42,740 nucleotides of DNA. Source: an uncultured Lachnospiraceae bacterium (lineage in GTDB: Bacteria > Bacillota > Clostridia > Lachnospirales > Lachnospiraceae). Position numbers and translations under genes: made by a program. This document shows, piece by piece, positions 7,622-15,418 of the stretch (the stretch's first letter is position 1; each line of letters opens with the position of its first letter). The notes below the pieces were generated by a model. That model saw nothing but the letters and a program-made list of their open reading frames with translations, made no database searches and was not told the origin of the DNA. Location: positions 1-42,740 of the forward strand of contig CASEIR010000068.1 of NCBI GenBank assembly GCA_949287925.1, given 5' to 3'.

Positions 7622-8494
7622 ATGAAATCAAAAAGTGAAGGGAAAGATTTTTGTCTGTTTGCGTTACCCGGTATGTTTTGTTTTGCAGCAGTAGTGATTC
7701 TTCCATTTGTTTATGGAGTCTATCTTACTTTGACAGATTGGGACGGAGTGGCAAGTGTAAAAAATTTTATAGGGCTGCGGAACTTTACGGGAGTGTTAAA
7801 AGACGGCCAGTTTTGGACATCGTTGCTGCTTACCTTTAAGTATGTGATTTTTGTTGTGGTGATTGTAAATGTAATCGCTTTTGCCATTGCTTATCTTCTG
7901 ACAAGAGGGATAAAAGGCCAGAATTTTTTCCGGGCCGGATTCTTCACCCCTAATCTGATTGGAGGTATTGTTCTGGGATATATCTGGCAGTTTGTGTTTT
8001 CCAGAGTTTTTGTCAGTATAGGCGAGGCGACCGGATGGCGTCTTTTTGAGGCGTCCTGGCTGTCGGATCCGGATCATGCATTTGCAGCGCTTGTCCTGGT
8101 GACGGTATGGCAACTGTCCGGTTATATGATTCTGATCTATGTAGCCGGGTTCATGGGACTGAGTGAAGATGTGATGGAAGCAGCCAGCATCGATGGAGCT
8201 AAGGGGTGGATTAAGCTGAAAAACATTGTTATGCCTCTGATGATGTCATCGATTACAATCTGTTTGTTTTTAACTTTATCCAGAGCATTTATGGTTTATG
8301 ATGTAAACCTGTCACTGACGGCAGGAGCGCCATACGGAACAACGGAGATGGCGGCAATGCATGTTTATGAGAAGGCGTTTACGTCCAGGCAGTTCGGCGT
8401 TGGCCAGGCAGAAGCGCTCATTCTGTTTATCATTGTTGCGGTGATCAGTGGTGTGCAGGTATATCTGACAAAGAAAAGGGAGGTAGAAGCATAA
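7622..8494 (+). CDS. Sugar ABC transporter permease (MalF type)
   Basis: This 290-residue inner permease has about six hydrophobic segments, beginning with 'FCLFALPGMFCFAAVVILPFVYGVYLTLTDW'. The cytoplasmic EAA loop that contacts the ATPase reads 'EDVMEAASIDGAKGWIKLKNIVMPLM', matching the EAA---G---------I-LP signature. AGGAGG lies just before the ATG. Its last base is the first base of the next gene (shared A of TAATG), so the two permeases are translationally coupled and should form the membrane heterodimer. Confidence 0.93.
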   Translation: MKSKSEGKDFCLFALPGMFCFAAVVILPFVYGVYLTLTDWDGVASVKNFIGLRNFTGVLKDGQFWTSLLLTFKYVIFVVVIVNVIAFAIAYLLTRGIKGQNFFRAGFFTPNLIGGIVLGYIWQFVFSRVFVSIGEATGWRLFEASWLSDPDHAFAALVLVTVWQLSGYMILIYVAGFMGLSEDVMEAASIDGAKGWIKLKNIVMPLMMSSITICLFLTLSRAFMVYDVNLSLTAGAPYGTTEMAAMHVYEKAFTSRQFGVGQAEALILFIIVAVISGVQVYLTKKREVEA

Positions 8495-9354
8495 TGAATC
8501 AAAAGATGATTGGCGGAACCAAGAGAAAAGTTACGAATGCCCTCGCTATGGCGGGGCTGCTTATCATATTTGTTGCATACATGTTTCCATTTCTTATGGT
8601 GGTGATTAACTCACTGAAGGAAAAAAGAGATATTATTAAAAGCCCGTTTTCCTGGCTATTCACCATCAAGGGACTGTCTTTTGACAATTTTGTTAAAGCG
8701 TATACGCAGATGGATTTTTTAAATGCGTTTAAGAATTCTTTGATTGTTACGGTGTCGGCTACAGTCCTGGTGACTGTCCTGGCGGCTATGCTTGCTTACT
8801 ACATTGTGCGGCATAACAACCGGATTTCCCGGCTTACGTTTGCTCTGATGGTAGCCTCTATGATCATTCCTTTTCAGGCTATTATGATACCGCTGGTAAG
8901 CATTTATGGCGGAACGTTGAATATCTTGAATCACAGACTGACCCTGATATTTATGCATACAGGATTTTCCATGGCCATGTCCGTATTCATGTTCCATGGA
9001 TTTATCAAGGGAAATGTACCGATAGCGCTGGAAGAGGCGGCCTATATTGATGGCTGTACGCATTCTCAGACATTTTTCCGGATAGTGCTTCCGCTGTTGA
9101 AACCGGTAATTTCTACAATGGTTATTCTGAATTCACTGGCATTCTGGAATGATTTTCTGTTGCCGTCGCTGGTGCTGACAGACAAAGAACTATTGACGCT
9201 TCCACTGTCCACTTATAGTTTTTATGGAACGTATTCGGCAGATTACGGTACGATTATGGCAGGGTTACTGCTCTGTGTAATACCAATTTTAATTCTGTAT
9301 ATGATCTTGCAGAAGCAGATTATCGGCGGAGTAGTGGCAGGAGCCGTAAAATAA
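8494..9354 (+). CDS. Sugar ABC transporter permease (MalG type)
   Basis: This 286-residue partner permease has six predicted membrane segments and the EAA loop 'IALEEAAYIDGCTHSQTFFRIVLPLLKPVIS'. The N-terminal 'FPFLMVVINSLKEKRDI' is typical of MalG-type carbohydrate permeases (CUT1 family). It overlaps the upstream permease by one base. A weak hairpin with a short T tail follows 11 bases after the stop, so some transcripts may end here, before the GH32 gene. Confidence 0.93.
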   Translation: MNQKMIGGTKRKVTNALAMAGLLIIFVAYMFPFLMVVINSLKEKRDIIKSPFSWLFTIKGLSFDNFVKAYTQMDFLNAFKNSLIVTVSATVLVTVLAAMLAYYIVRHNNRISRLTFALMVASMIIPFQAIMIPLVSIYGGTLNILNHRLTLIFMHTGFSMAMSVFMFHGFIKGNVPIALEEAAYIDGCTHSQTFFRIVLPLLKPVISTMVILNSLAFWNDFLLPSLVLTDKELLTLPLSTYSFYGTYSADYGTIMAGLLLCVIPILILYMILQKQIIGGVVAGAVK

Positions 9355-9365
9355 TATGTGGAAAG

Positions 9366-9397
9366 GAAAGAGGGATTGATGAATGCCCTCTTTCTTT
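9366..9397 (+). terminator. Weak terminator between permease and GH32 genes
   Basis: GAAAGAGGG (9366-9374) pairs with CCCTCTTTC (9386-9394) around an 11-base loop, followed by TTTATATAATTT. The stem is good but the T tract is broken, so partial read-through into the GH32 gene is likely. Confidence 0.55.
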
Positions 9398-9404
9398 ATA
9401 TAAT
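9376..9404 (+). promoter_or_regulatory. Possible internal promoter of the GH32 gene
   Basis: TTGATG (9376-9381), 17 bases, TATAAT (9399-9404). The -35 lies in the loop of the terminator hairpin and the -10 in its T tail, so one 40-base stretch may both end upstream transcripts and start new ones. Confidence 0.5.
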
Positions 9405-9433
9405 TTAATCGTATAGAGAAGAGGAGCAAAAGT

Positions 9434-10759
9434 ATGATAACAGATGAGCTACATTTAAAAGCTCCAGGGAACTGGATGAATGATCCCAATGGACTGATTT
9501 ATTACCGTGGAGAATATCACATGTTTTACCAGTATTTTCCATACGGACCCAGATGGGGAACCATGCACTGGGGACATGCAGTGAGCAAAGACCTGATACA
9601 CTGGGAGCACCTGGGAGTAGCCTTATATCCCACGAAGGGATATGACAGAAATGGAGTGTTTTCAGGAAGCGCGATGGCAAAGGATGACAGGTTGTATCTG
9701 TATTATTCTGCTGTGAGATATCTGCAGGAAAATGAGGATGATATTCATCTTGCCGGGGATAATGTATTCGAAACCAGTCAGGCAATGTTAATATCTGAAG
9801 ATGGCAGACATTTTGATAATGATCACGCGAAGAAACAGATCATACCGGTTCTTCAGGATGAGCAAACAGGCGACGCCAGGGATACACGGGATCCCAAGGT
9901 ATGGCGCCGGGGCCAGGAGTATTATATGGCTCTTGGAAGCACATTCTGCAATAAAGAGGGAAGAATTCTGTTCTATTACAGCAAAGACGGGATCAACTGG
10001 GAATACCGGAACCAGTATCGAACTGCTGAATTTGGAAAAATGCTGGAATGTCCGGATGTATTCGAACTTGACAATGCCAGTATTCTGCTGGGTTCTCCCA
10101 TGTGGGTGGAAGAGCAGGAAACAGAATACCAGCATCATGCCATGTGCTGGCCGGTGAAGCTTTCTTTTCCGGACTGCCGGATGTGTCTTCTGGGACCAAG
10201 ACAGTTTGTTGACTATGGATTGGATCTTTATGCGCCGCAGACCATGTTGGATGCGGAAGGAAGACGGATCATGATTGGGTGGATGCGGATGCCGCAGCCG
10301 GTAGAAGGGAGAGATGGAAGGAGCCCCTGGATCGGGATGATGTGTCTGCCAAGAGTGGTGGAATGGAACGGTGACAGAGTATGTTTTCGGGTACACCCGG
10401 CGGTGGAGTCTTATTTCTGCCGGGAAGCGCCGGTGTCTGAGATCTGGGAGAGCGGACGGCCGTTTCGTATCTGCACGAAACTTGGAGAAGGAGAGCAGTT
10501 GAACATTGGAGGATTCCGTATATGGATGAGAAAAGGACGTGTCATGACAGACCGTAGTAGTGTGTTTGGAAAGAACTCCGGGTATTGTATGACGGCGCAG
10601 ACTCCGGATATGGGGAAAGGCCAGTGTGAGCTGGATATTTATGTGGATCCGAATCTGGTGGAAATTTTCATAGATAAGGGCAGATATGTGATCAGTCAGG
10701 TGGTCTATGGTCTGGGGAACATTCTGGAAGGAAAAGGCGTACAGATATTCACAGCATAG
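9434..10759 (+). CDS. GH32 beta-fructosidase (sucrose/fructan hydrolase)
   Basis: A 441-residue glycoside hydrolase family 32 enzyme that releases fructose from sucrose, fructo-oligosaccharides or (with phosphate) sucrose-6-phosphate. The three catalytic motifs are intact: WMNDPNG with nucleophile D17, RDP at 152-154 (transition-state stabiliser) and EC(P)D with acid/base E205. 'FSGSA' (76-80) is the substrate-site block. The N-terminal five-bladed propeller is followed by a C-terminal beta-sandwich. No signal peptide is present, so it acts in the cytoplasm on sugars imported by the adjacent ABC system. Because that system is not a PTS, unphosphorylated substrates are more likely. GAGGAG precedes the ATG. 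No fructokinase gene is present next to it. Confidence 0.92.
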   Translation: MITDELHLKAPGNWMNDPNGLIYYRGEYHMFYQYFPYGPRWGTMHWGHAVSKDLIHWEHLGVALYPTKGYDRNGVFSGSAMAKDDRLYLYYSAVRYLQENEDDIHLAGDNVFETSQAMLISEDGRHFDNDHAKKQIIPVLQDEQTGDARDTRDPKVWRRGQEYYMALGSTFCNKEGRILFYYSKDGINWEYRNQYRTAEFGKMLECPDVFELDNASILLGSPMWVEEQETEYQHHAMCWPVKLSFPDCRMCLLGPRQFVDYGLDLYAPQTMLDAEGRRIMIGWMRMPQPVEGRDGRSPWIGMMCLPRVVEWNGDRVCFRVHPAVESYFCREAPVSEIWESGRPFRICTKLGEGEQLNIGGFRIWMRKGRVMTDRSSVFGKNSGYCMTAQTPDMGKGQCELDIYVDPNLVEIFIDKGRYVISQVVYGLGNILEGKGVQIFTA

Positions 10760-10766
10760 TATCTAT

Positions 10767-10800
10767 ATGTATGAGAAAAATGTATGAGAAAAACATTTTT
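10767..10800 (+). repeat. Tandem 13-base repeat with AT-rich hairpin
   Basis: ATGTATGAGAAAA occurs twice in tandem (10767-10779 and 10780-10792). AAAAATGT (10776-10783) can pair with ACATTTTT (10793-10800), whose 3' arm is a T run. It may act as a weak terminator after the GH32 gene, or it may be a simple slippage duplication. Confidence 0.45.
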
Positions 10801-10822
10801 ATGAAAGGAAGTGGTTGCAATT

Positions 10823-11578
10823 ATGGAGACAGGCAGCAGACTGACTGTAAGAGGCTATCATGTGTCCGACGTCTGCTTCGGAAAAGACAACAAAGTAACG
10901 GTGGACGGGCACATGACTATCTGCAAAGACACGGCTGGCCAGATTCTGCGAAAGGAGCCGCTGATAAAAGACATCGGAATCCGCATCATCCGTCCGGATG
11001 AGCATGAACAGCACACCAACACCATCATGGATGTTATCCCGCTTTCTACGAAGGTGCTGGGGAAAGTTGGGGAAGGGATTACCCATACCCTTACAGGAGT
11101 GTATGTATTGCTGACCGGAGTCGATGAAAGTGGAAGACAGGTGTGCAACTTTGGCGCCAGTGATGGAATCCTGGCAGAGAAGATTGCCTGGGGACGGGCA
11201 GGAACACCGCTAAAAAGCGATCTTCTGGTGTCTTTTGATGTGGTGCTAAAGGAAGGTACCTGGGCAGACCGCACGGGACCGGACGCGGCTCACCGCGCCT
11301 GCGACCGGTTCTGCCAGATCTTCCGGGAGCAGATGAAGCGATTCAATGGATACCGGTGTACAGAAAAGCATACCTTTCAGGAAACTTATGAACCCTGGCG
11401 CAAGGATGTTTACATCGTAAAAGAAGTATCCGGCCAGGGGGCGGTCTACGATACCCGGATGTTCGGGGACGAACCTTGCGGATTCGAAGGCGGACGGTCC
11501 GTCATCGATATGGGCTGTATGCCGGTACTGGTTACGCCTAACGAGTTCCGGGACGGCGTGATGAGAGCCATGGATTAA
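10823..11578 (+). CDS. prdD: PrdD-like protein (D-proline/glycine reductase proprotein family)
   Basis: This 251-residue protein resembles the PrdD protein of proline reductase loci and the N-terminal region of the GrdE/PrdA proproteins ('LTVRGYHVSDVCFGKDNKVTVDGHM', 'IIRPDEHEQHTNTIMDVIPLSTK', 'GEGITHTLTGVYVLLTGVDE'). PrdA/GrdE proproteins are cleaved to make a pyruvoyl cofactor, whereas the job of PrdD is not known. Here it is paired with a PrdE-like gene 21 bases downstream, and no prdA, prdB (selenoprotein), prdC or prdF is visible. The start is uncertain: GTG at 10811 (255 residues) overlaps the purine-rich site, so I prefer ATG at 10823. The link to the upstream sugar operon is unclear. 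Confidence 0.7.
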   Translation: METGSRLTVRGYHVSDVCFGKDNKVTVDGHMTICKDTAGQILRKEPLIKDIGIRIIRPDEHEQHTNTIMDVIPLSTKVLGKVGEGITHTLTGVYVLLTGVDESGRQVCNFGASDGILAEKIAWGRAGTPLKSDLLVSFDVVLKEGTWADRTGPDAAHRACDRFCQIFREQMKRFNGYRCTEKHTFQETYEPWRKDVYIVKEVSGQGAVYDTRMFGDEPCGFEGGRSVIDMGCMPVLVTPNEFRDGVMRAMD

Positions 11579-11599
11579 CAAGTGGAGGAGGTGATGAAG

Positions 11600-12085
11600 A
11601 TGGGAATCGGAACCAGTATGAAGGAAACATCCCTTCATTATTACCGGGATCCGCTGGTAGAGGTGCTGTCAGAGGATGCCGATGTGAATCTTCGGGGAAT
11701 TATTATCGTAGGTTCGCCGGATAAGAATGAAGATAAATATCTTTCTGCAGAGCGGATTGGCGTGACTTTAGAGTGCGCCAGGGCGGACGGCGCTGTATTT
11801 TCCTGTAACGGCCTGGGAAATAATCACGTGGATTATGCACATGCCATCGAGGCGACACAAAAAAGAGGCGTGCCGGTAGTGGCGCTGAGTATGGTTCCGG
11901 CCAAAGATTTTGTGGTGCAAAATGATTCATTGGACGGGGTTCAGTGTTATTACAAAGCGTATGAAAAGACCGGAGCGATGGGGGATGAAACCACCGTTCT
12001 TGCTGAAAATACGGTGAACGAGCTGGATGCGAGAAAAGCTCTTGCCAGACTAAAGCTGAAAATGCGGAAAAAAGATTTATTTTGA
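11600..12085 (+). CDS. prdE: PrdE-like protein (reductase component B family)
   Basis: This 161-residue protein resembles PrdE and the C-terminal portion of GrdE/PrdA proproteins: 'MGIGTSMKETSLHYYRDPLVEVL', 'RGIIIVGSPDKNEDKYLSAERIG', 'ECARADGAVFSCNGLGNNHVDYAHAIE', and the end 'ELDARKALARLKLKMRKK'. AGGAGGTGAT, a perfect complement to the 16S rRNA tail, lies eight bases before the ATG at 11600, which sets the start. No in-frame UGA/selenocysteine is seen. The stop codon falls inside the first FabT-like operator of the fatty acid operon. Together with the PrdD-like gene it looks like a split, orphan reductase-type pair; its substrate is unknown. Confidence 0.7.
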   Translation: MGIGTSMKETSLHYYRDPLVEVLSEDADVNLRGIIIVGSPDKNEDKYLSAERIGVTLECARADGAVFSCNGLGNNHVDYAHAIEATQKRGVPVVALSMVPAKDFVVQNDSLDGVQCYYKAYEKTGAMGDETTVLAENTVNELDARKALARLKLKMRKKDLF

Positions 12086-12094
12086 TAATCAAAA
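12080..12094. promoter_or_regulatory. FabT-like operator 1
   Basis: TTTTGATAATCAAAA is a perfect inverted repeat with one central base. It fits the TTTGAnnnTCAAA consensus known for streptococcal and lactococcal FabT. It ends three bases before the -35 of the fatty acid promoter and contains the prdE stop codon. Confidence 0.75.
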
Positions 12095-12097
12095 TAC

Positions 12098-12126
12098 TTG
12101 ACAGACTTATATGCATGATATATACT
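12098..12126 (+). promoter_or_regulatory. Promoter of the fatty acid synthesis operon
   Basis: Perfect TTGACA (12098-12103), a 17-base spacer, and TATACT (12121-12126). This is the best promoter match in the window. Its strength fits a housekeeping operon controlled mainly by repression. Confidence 0.88.
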
Positions 12127-12138
12127 TTGAAAGTCAAA
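12126..12138. promoter_or_regulatory. FabT-like operator 2
   Basis: TTTGAAAGTCAAA has the same TTTGA-3-TCAAA arrangement as operator 1. It begins at the last base of the -10 and covers the expected start site, centre 45 bases from operator 1. FabT bound here would block transcription. Confidence 0.75.
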
Positions 12139-12173
12139 ATAATTTATAATCAAAATAAATCAGGGGAAGACAT

Positions 12174-13157
12174 ATGACGGGAATAATATGCGGGACGGGA
12201 TCTTACATACCGCCCTATTCAATGGACAACAATGACATTGCCAAGCTGGTAGAGACCAGCGACGAATGGATCCGGGAAAGAACCGGAGTTGTAAGACGCC
12301 ACATCATACAGGAAGAGACCACGGTGTCCATGGCCGCGGAAGCGGGAAGAAGGGCGCTGGAGAACGCCGGGGTAGCGCCGGAAGAGGTGGATCTGATTCT
12401 GGTATCCACCATATCATCCAATGTGATATTGCCCTGTGCAGCCTGTGACGTGCAGAAAGAGCTGGGAGCAAAGAATGCCACTTGTTTCGATCTGAATGCG
12501 GCGTGTACCGGATTCCTTCTGGCCTATAATACAGCAGAAGCCTATCTGGCCACAGGAGCTTATAAGACAGCGTTGGTGATTGGAAGCGAGAGCCTGTCCA
12601 ATCTGACTAACTGGAAGGACCGTGGGACTTGTATCCTCTTCGGAGACGGCGCTGGAGCGGCAGTATTGAAAACTGGAGAGGGAAGAATGTACCGTCCGGT
12701 GACTCATTCCCAGGGGCACAAAGGAGAAGCGCTGACTTGTAAGAGCAGGCACAGCAGCAACGGACTGACCAGTCATGCGGAACCGGAAGAACTGACGCAT
12801 GATGAATATTTTATGCAGATGGATGGCCAGGCCGTATTCAAATTCGCGGTCCGAAGTGTTCCGGAAGTGATCCACGAGGTTCTCAGAGTCAATGAAGTGG
12901 AGCAAAATGAGATTGCCTGTTATGTATTGCATCAGGCAAACCGCAGAATCGTAGAAGCCGTAGCAAAACGGCTGGATGAACCGATTGAAAAATTCCCCAT
13001 GAACCTGCAGGAATATGGAAACACTTCTTCCGCCAGCATTCCCATTTTGCTGGATGAGCTGAACCGTGCGGGGAAGCTGGAAAAAGGAAGCAAGATCGTG
13101 CTGGCCGGTTTCGGCGCTGGGCTGACCTGGGGAGCATCGATTGCTGACTGGCAGTAA
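12174..13157 (+). CDS. fabH: Beta-ketoacyl-ACP synthase III
   Basis: The 327-residue FabH condenses acetyl-CoA (or another starter acyl-CoA) with malonyl-ACP and so starts each fatty acid. The catalytic triad is present: C111 in 'FDLNAACTGFLLAY', H253 in 'CYVLHQANRR' and N283 in 'YGNTSSAS'. The N-terminal 'GTGSYIPP' and 'TSDEWIRERTG' are typical. It is the first gene of the operon. Its start follows CAGGGGAAGACAT, and the promoter with both FabT-like sites lies 48-94 bases upstream. As the committing enzyme it is the natural target of the feedback. Confidence 0.97.
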   Translation: MTGIICGTGSYIPPYSMDNNDIAKLVETSDEWIRERTGVVRRHIIQEETTVSMAAEAGRRALENAGVAPEEVDLILVSTISSNVILPCAACDVQKELGAKNATCFDLNAACTGFLLAYNTAEAYLATGAYKTALVIGSESLSNLTNWKDRGTCILFGDGAGAAVLKTGEGRMYRPVTHSQGHKGEALTCKSRHSSNGLTSHAEPEELTHDEYFMQMDGQAVFKFAVRSVPEVIHEVLRVNEVEQNEIACYVLHQANRRIVEAVAKRLDEPIEKFPMNLQEYGNTSSASIPILLDELNRAGKLEKGSKIVLAGFGAGLTWGASIADWQ

Positions 13158-13182
13158 ATCAGGCTGCCGGCCCGACAGTCAG

Positions 13183-13203
13183 TAAACTGTCCTGGACAGT
13201 TTA
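13183..13203 (+). repeat. Inverted repeat between fabH and acpP
   Basis: TAAACTGTCC and GGACAGTTTA are perfect 10-base arms around a single T. In RNA this gives an 8-bp stem with loop CCTGG. No T tract follows, so it is not a plain terminator. It could be an RNase processing or mRNA stability site that lets acpP mRNA reach a different level from fabH. Confidence 0.6.
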
Positions 13204-13255
13204 TGAATATATTTAAGAAAATTAAGAAAAAGAGAGAATGAAAAGGAGAAAAAAG

Positions 13256-13483
13256 ATGTTAGAGCAGATTAAAGAAATGGTAGCAGAAAACCTGGGAGTA
13301 GACGCAGCAAGCGTGACAGAAGAGTCTTCCTTCAAGGATGATCTGGGAGCAGATTCTCTGGATCTGTTTGAATTAGTGATGGCGCTGGAAGAGGAGTTCG
13401 GAATCGAAATTCCTACCGATGATCTGGAGCAGATTGCAACTGTAGGCGATGTCATCAAGTACATCGAGGCTCACAAAGAGTAA
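13256..13483 (+). CDS. acpP: Acyl carrier protein
   Basis: This 75-residue acidic carrier protein holds growing acyl chains on 4'-phosphopantetheine. The attachment serine lies in the classic DSL motif, '[22 protein letters not shown]'. I start at the ATG at 13256 ([11 protein letters not shown]) because AAGGAG sits seven bases upstream; an ATG at 13238 would add six basic residues that ACPs do not have. It lies between fabH and fabK with 98- and 74-base gaps, wider than elsewhere in the operon, which fits separate control of this abundant protein. Confidence 0.97.
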   Translation: MLEQIKEMVAENLGVDAASVTEESSFKDDLGADSLDLFELVMALEEEFGIEIPTDDLEQIATVGDVIKYIEAHKE

Positions 13484-13557
13484 TCAGGATCCGGTAAGTA
13501 ATAGGGAAAGAAACTGTAAGTATTGATTATTTAGAAAGAAAAAGCGGGGTTTGAACT

Positions 13558-14496
13558 ATGCAGACAGAAGTAACCAAGTTATTAGGAATCGAATATCCAA
13601 TCATCCAGGGCGGTATGGCCTGGGTTGCGGAGTACCATCTGGCGGCGGCCGTATCTGAGGCCGGCGGTCTGGGACTGATCGGCGCGGCCAGCGCGCCGGC
13701 AGACTGGGTAAGAGATCAGGTACGCGAGGCAAAGAAACTGACGGATAAGCCCTTTGGTGTCAACATTATGCTGATGAGCCCATATGCCGATGAAGTAGCA
13801 AAAGTAATCGTGGAAGAAGGCGTGAAGGTTGTAACTACCGGCGCCGGAAATCCGGAGAAGTATATGGAAATGTGGAAAGAAGCAGGCGTAAAGGTGATTC
13901 CTGTGGTTGCTTCTGTCGCCCTTGCAAAACGTATGGAGCGCTGCGGAGCCGATGCAGTCGTTGCGGAGGGTTGTGAAGCAGGCGGACATATTGGAGAAAA
14001 CACAACTATGGTTCTGGTACCACAGGTTGTGGATGCGGTAAATATTCCGGTTATTGCAGCCGGCGGTATCGCAGACGGAAGAGGAATTGCGGCAGCATTT
14101 CTGCTGGGTGCAAAAGGCGTACAGATGGGAACTCATTTTGTCGTAACCGATGAATCCCAGGTACATGAAAATTATAAGGACAGAATCATCAAAGCGAAGG
14201 ATATCGATTCCCGGGTAACCGGAAGAACCACCGGACATCCGGTACGCGCCCTTCGCAATGATATGACGAAGAAGTATATTGAACTGGAAAATAGCGGTGC
14301 CAGCTTCGAAGAATTGGAGCAGCTGACGCTGGGCGGACTGCGCAGAGCCGTTGTAGACGGAGATGTGAAGAACGGAAGCGTGATGGCAGGACAGATCGCC
14401 GGAATGGTGAAAGAGAAAATGTCCTGTAAAGAGCTGATTGAGAAACTGGTAAAAGAAACCGATGCATTGATAAAAGGAGCAGGATTCTATGAGTAA
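13558..14496 (+). CDS. fabK: Enoyl-ACP reductase II (FMN-dependent)
   Basis: This 312-residue TIM-barrel flavoprotein reduces trans-2-enoyl-ACP to acyl-ACP with NAD(P)H, the last step of each elongation cycle. Visible blocks are 'YPIIQGGMAWVAEYHLAAAVSEAGGLGLIG', 'GVNIMLMSP', 'EGCEAGGHIG', 'PVIAAGGIADGRGIAAAFLLGAKGVQMGTHF' and 'VTGRTTGHPVRAL', all typical of FabK rather than nitronate monooxygenase. No fabI or fabL is seen here, so this enzyme is probably the main reductase and the cell may be insensitive to triclosan (inference from the family). It overlaps fabD by eight bases. Confidence 0.94.
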   Translation: MQTEVTKLLGIEYPIIQGGMAWVAEYHLAAAVSEAGGLGLIGAASAPADWVRDQVREAKKLTDKPFGVNIMLMSPYADEVAKVIVEEGVKVVTTGAGNPEKYMEMWKEAGVKVIPVVASVALAKRMERCGADAVVAEGCEAGGHIGENTTMVLVPQVVDAVNIPVIAAGGIADGRGIAAAFLLGAKGVQMGTHFVVTDESQVHENYKDRIIKAKDIDSRVTGRTTGHPVRALRNDMTKKYIELENSGASFEELEQLTLGGLRRAVVDGDVKNGSVMAGQIAGMVKEKMSCKELIEKLVKETDALIKGAGFYE

Positions 14497-15418
14497 AGTA
14501 GCATTTATCTATCCCGGACAGGGAGCACAGAAGGCTGGAATGGGAGCGGATTTTTATGAGAACTGCCCCTCCGCAAAGGCTCTTTACGATCAGGCAAGTG
14601 AAGCGCTTGGACTGGATATGAAGACGCTTTGCTTTGAGGAGAATGATAAGCTGGATCTGACGGAATATACCCAGGCGGCCCTGGTAACCACCTGCCTTGC
14701 CATGACAAGAGTGGCCGAAGAGAAGGGGCTGCGCCCGGACATTACGGCGGGACTCAGCTTGGGCGAATATTCCGCCATTGCCGCAGCCGGCGGCATGGAC
14801 GACCTGGACGCCATCCGTCTGGTCCGCAAGAGAGGAATCCTGATGCAGAATACGGTTCCCGCAGGTGTGGGAGCTATGTGCGCCATTATTGCTATGGACG
14901 CAGGAAAGATTGAAGAGGTGATTGCGGACATCGAAGGCGTGACCATCGCCAATTACAACTGTCCGGGACAGATCGTCATCACCGGAAAGAAAGAAGCTGT
15001 GGAAGAAGCGGCAGAGAAATTAAAAGAAGCCGGTGCAAAACGTACCATCATGCTGAACGTCAGCGGACCATTCCATTCTCCGCTGCTGGTTCCGGCAGGA
15101 GAAGAGCTTCTGAAGGAGCTGGAACAGACGGAGCTCCATGAGTTGAGGATTCCTTATGTCACCAACGTGAATACGGAGACTATTACCGACATCAGCCGGA
15201 CAAGAGAGCTTCTGAAGGAGCAGGTGAGTTCACCGGTGCGCTGGATGCAGAGCATGGAAGCCATGATTGCGGACGGCGTGGATACTTTCGTAGAGATCGG
15301 GCCGGGTAAGACCCTGGCAGGATTCATGAAAAAGATAGATAAAACTGTAAAAGTATATAATATCGCAGAGCTTTCGGATATTGAGAAGGTTGCTGCAGAA
15401 TTGGAGGCCGTATGTTAA
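14489..15418 (+). CDS. fabD: Malonyl-CoA:ACP transacylase
   Basis: This 309-residue transferase moves malonyl groups from CoA to ACP to supply the extender unit. The catalytic serine is S90 in 'GLSLGEYSA' and the histidine is H196 in '[10 protein letters not shown]'. The N-terminal '[14 protein letters not shown]' is the usual oxyanion block, and '[12 protein letters not shown]' near residue 275 closes the fold. It begins inside the last codons of fabK and ends inside the start of fabG, so the three are translationally coupled. Confidence 0.96.
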   Translation: MSKVAFIYPGQGAQKAGMGADFYENCPSAKALYDQASEALGLDMKTLCFEENDKLDLTEYTQAALVTTCLAMTRVAEEKGLRPDITAGLSLGEYSAIAAAGGMDDLDAIRLVRKRGILMQNTVPAGVGAMCAIIAMDAGKIEEVIADIEGVTIANYNCPGQIVITGKKEAVEEAAEKLKEAGAKRTIMLNVSGPFHSPLLVPAGEELLKELEQTELHELRIPYVTNVNTETITDISRTRELLKEQVSSPVRWMQSMEAMIADGVDTFVEIGPGKTLAGFMKKIDKTVKVYNIAELSDIEKVAAELEAVC

